The position numbers and the translations under genes are program-made. A stretch of DNA of 10,514 bases. Source: Aestuariivirga sp. (GTDB lineage: Bacteria; Pseudomonadota; Alphaproteobacteria; Rhizobiales; Aestuariivirgaceae). Location of the stretch: the NCBI GenBank assembly GCA_020252385.1, contig JADCDC010000461.1, positions 1-10,514 on the forward strand, written 5' to 3'. How positions within the stretch are numbered: the stretch's first letter is position 1; every line of letters begins with the position of its first letter. Positions 8,601-10,514 of the stretch are shown in pieces. The notes under the pieces were generated by a model. It did not search any database, was not told where the DNA came from, and saw only the letters and a list, made by a program, of their open reading frames with translations.

Positions 8601-10131
8601 CGATTGTCTCCACCGTCTCGCCCTCGATGGCGGCCAGGAGCCTGGCCGCCGTGATCGTGTCCCTGTCCTTGCGGAATTCCCGGATGATACGGCCGCGGTA
8701 GAACACGACGATCCTGTCGCAGATGTCCATCAGCTCGCTCAATTCATCCGAGACGACCGCGGTCGCGACGCCACGCTGGCTCAGCTGGTCGACGATGCGC
8801 AGGAGGTCGACCTTGGCCTGGACGTCGACACCCTGTGTGGGCTCGTCGAGGACGAGGACCTTGGGTTCCGTCGCCGCGAGCTTCGCCACCACCACCTTCT
8901 GCTGGTTGCCGCCGCTCAGGTTCTCGACCGCCGTGTTCATCGTGGGGGTCTTGATGCCGAGCACGTCGATATAGTCCTGCGCGAGCTTGCGCTCCTTCGT
9001 CCCGTCGATGAGGCCCACGAGGCGCTGCAGGCGGCCGAGGACCGAGAGCGAGACGTTGTCGCGCACGCTGCGGATGCCGACGATGCCGAGCCCGTGCCGG
9101 TCGCGCGGGAGATAGGCGAGGCCCTGGGCCAGCGCGTCGATGGGGCTGCGCGCCTGGTAGGGCTTGCCCACAAGCCGCACCTCGCCGGTGCCCAGGGGCT
9201 CCAGCCCGAACAGCCCGCGCGCCAATTCGCCCGGCCCGCTGCCCTCGAGGCCGGTGAGGCCCACGACCTCGCCCGCATGGAGCGTGAGATTGACGTCCGT
9301 GTAGGCGCCGGGACGCGACAGGCCGCGCATCTCGATCACGGGGGCCCCGGGCTTGCCACCGCTCCGCTTGTAGCGCTCCACATTGGCGCCGCTGATCAGC
9401 CGGATGAGCTCCGGCTGGGTGATCTCGGAGACTGGCTTCGAGCCGGTCACGACGCCGTTCCGCATCACGGTCACGTGGTCGGCGACCTCGAAGATCTCCT
9501 CGAGGTAATGCGATATGTAGATGAAGGAGGCGCCGCGCTCGCGCTGGCGGCGGACGAATTCGAAGAGCTTCGCCACGTCGTGCTTCGGAAGGGGGGCGGT
9601 CGGCTCGTCGAGGATGACGACGCTCGCATCGGCAAAGAGGGCGCGCGCGATCTCGATCATCTGGCGCTCGGCGACGGTGGTGTTCTCCATGAGCCGCGTC
9701 ACGTCGAGGTCGAGCCCGAAGCGGGCAAGCTTCTCGGTGGCGTCGCGGTTCATCTTCTTCCAGTCGACGAAGCCCAGGGCCTTCATCGGCAGCATGCCGC
9801 TGTAGACGTTCTCCGCGATCGACAGGCCGGGGATGTATTTCACGTGCTGGGCGACGAGCGCGATGCCGGCCTGCTTGGCGCGCGCCGTGTTGAGGTTCTC
9901 ATGCACCTCGCCGCGGATGCGGATGGTGCCGGAATCGGGCGTGTAAAGCCCGGTCAGCACATGCATCAGCGTCGACTTGCCCGCACCGTTTTTTCCGACG
10001 AGGGCGTGGATCTCGCCCTGCTTCACCGTGAAGGACACGTCGTCGAGCGCGCGCACGCCCGGGAACACCTTGACGATGTTCTTCATCTCGACGACAGGCG
10101 TCCTCGCGGCCGTCTCGGCGGCGCTGTCCAT
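8587..10131 (-). CDS. Sugar ABC transporter ATP-binding protein, two-domain (RbsA/MglA type)
   Basis: Double-NBD ATPase that powers the importer, 514 residues, normal for the carbohydrate-uptake CUT2 type. The N-terminal domain has Walker A GKNGAGKST (46-54), Q95, a diverged signature TTVAERQMIEIARAL (151-165), Walker B VVILDEPTA (171-179) and switch H208. The C-terminal domain has a degenerate P-loop GLEGSGPGEL (294-303), an intact LSGGNQQ (405-411), Walker B VLVLDEPTQGVD (425-436) and no switch histidine (SDELSEL instead). This asymmetry, one competent and one degenerate site, is the rule in the family. The ATG at 10129-10131 follows AAGGAG (10138-10143) by six bases. The gene lies between the substrate-binding protein and permease genes. 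Confidence 0.96.
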   Translation of the reverse strand: MDSAAETAARTPVVEMKNIVKVFPGVRALDDVSFTVKQGEIHALVGKNGAGKSTLMHVLTGLYTPDSGTIRIRGEVHENLNTARAKQAGIALVAQHVKYIPGLSIAENVYSGMLPMKALGFVDWKKMNRDATEKLARFGLDLDVTRLMENTTVAERQMIEIARALFADASVVILDEPTAPLPKHDVAKLFEFVRRQRERGASFIYISHYLEEIFEVADHVTVMRNGVVTGSKPVSEITQPELIRLISGANVERYKRSGGKPGAPVIEMRGLSRPGAYTDVNLTLHAGEVVGLTGLEGSGPGELARGLFGLEPLGTGEVRLVGKPYQARSPIDALAQGLAYLPRDRHGLGIVGIRSVRDNVSLSVLGRLQRLVGLIDGTKERKLAQDYIDVLGIKTPTMNTAVENLSGGNQQKVVVAKLAATEPKVLVLDEPTQGVDVQAKVDLLRIVDQLSQRGVATAVVSDELSELMDICDRIVVFYRGRIIREFRKDRDTITAARLLAAIEGETVETIDASV

Positions 10132-10153
10132 GCCTCACTCCTTGGGGGGAACG

Positions 10154-10184
10154 GGCGCGGCGTCCGTCAGGCGGGCGCCGCGCC
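10154..10184 (-). terminator. GC-rich intercistronic hairpin between binding-protein and ATPase genes
   Basis: GGCGCGGCG (10154-10162) and CGCCGCGCC (10176-10184) pair perfectly over nine bases. Three further pairs (10164-10166 with 10172-10174) close on a five-base loop, with a single mismatch between the stems on the transcribed strand. It lies in the 83-base gap after the binding-protein stop and before the ATPase ribosome site. No T-run follows, so complete termination is unlikely. Such hairpins commonly stabilise the upstream binding-protein message or cause partial termination, making the binding protein more abundant than the ATPase and permease. Confidence 0.6.
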
Positions 10185-10214
10185 GATCAGTCGTTCAGGT
10201 GCAAGCCCTCGGGC

Positions 10215-10514
10215 TCAGCCGCCCTGCTTCTTCTCGATGTTGCCCCACAGCCGCTCGTCGTTCATGTTCGACGGGTTGATGGCGGTGGTGGAGAGGAAGA
10301 GCTGGAAGCCGACGTCAGCCTTCTCGACGCGGGCCGGCGACCACAGGGCGCCTTCCTTCGTCACCGTGCCGGGCGCGATTTCCTCGCCCTTCAGCTTCTT
10401 CTCGATGAAGTCGACGGCGAGCACGCCGAAGTCCGGGATCGGCTGGTTGGAGGCATGGCCGAACTTGTTGGCGCGCATCAGTTCCAGCGCGGCGAGGCAA
10501 GCGTCGACGCTGGC
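10215..10514 (-). CDS. Sugar ABC transporter substrate-binding protein, C-terminal part, cut by window edge
   Basis: The last 99 codons of a periplasmic binding protein for the same importer; the start, signal peptide and most of the ligand site lie beyond 10514. The frame is open to the edge. Visible segments are ALELMRANKFGHASNQPIPD, a helix VDFIEKKLKGEEIAPGTVT, and the C-terminal crossing region with VGFQLFLSTTAINPSNMNDE before the stop. These are consistent with the periplasmic-binding-protein family that pairs with RbsA/RbsC-like proteins. The assignment rests mainly on position immediately upstream of the ATPase gene plus the style of the C-terminal sequence. The ligand cannot be named. 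It is the first of the four visible operon genes on this strand. Confidence 0.8.
   Translation of the reverse strand, partial: ASVDACLAALELMRANKFGHASNQPIPDFGVLAVDFIEKKLKGEEIAPGTVTKEGALWSPARVEKADVGFQLFLSTTAINPSNMNDERLWGNIEKKQGG

Overview
The window is GC-rich, densely coded DNA. Its codon habits (TTA, CTA and TCA almost absent) and gene content (DUF4864, DUF3750, a short 205-residue GpmA next to dapB, a form II cox cluster) fit an alphaproteobacterium, most likely of the order Hyphomicrobiales (Rhizobiales). This placement is an inference from family recall, not from a search. I found no rRNA, tRNA, CRISPR array, insertion sequence or phage gene.

Layout. (1) 1-3252, minus strand: a coxS-coxL-coxM-like operon for a molybdenum hydroxylase of the xanthine dehydrogenase / CO dehydrogenase family. 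The order S-L-M and the AYRGAGR loop place it in the form II group, whose substrate is generally unproven. coxM runs off the left edge. coxL carries one in-frame TAG (1091-1093) that would remove the C-terminal quarter, including the predicted catalytic glutamate. (2) 3253-3506: a divergent intergenic region with a candidate cox promoter and a leader hairpin. (3) 3507-3932, plus: a secreted DUF4864 protein, facing (4) 3941-4687, minus: a membrane-anchored DUF3750 protein. (5) 4771-6784, plus: dapB (lysine/diaminopimelate synthesis), gpmA (glycolysis) and a YdeI/OmpD-associated-family gene, with gaps of 3 and 1 bases, almost certainly one transcript. (6) 6792-10514, minus: a sugar-type ABC importer (substrate-binding protein, cut by the right edge; double ATPase; permease), followed 3 bases later by a short-chain dehydrogenase.

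How it works together. The ABC unit reads as capture, import and then probable first oxidation or reduction of a sugar-like compound. The dapB-gpmA-ydeI unit is mostly housekeeping. The cox unit would be an accessory oxidation system, if it is functional.

Overall this is largely ordinary chromosome, and I see no convincing undescribed system. The points most worth a second look are the coxL amber codon, the odd first 13 bases of the window, and the structured intercistronic element between the ABC binding-protein and ATPase genes.
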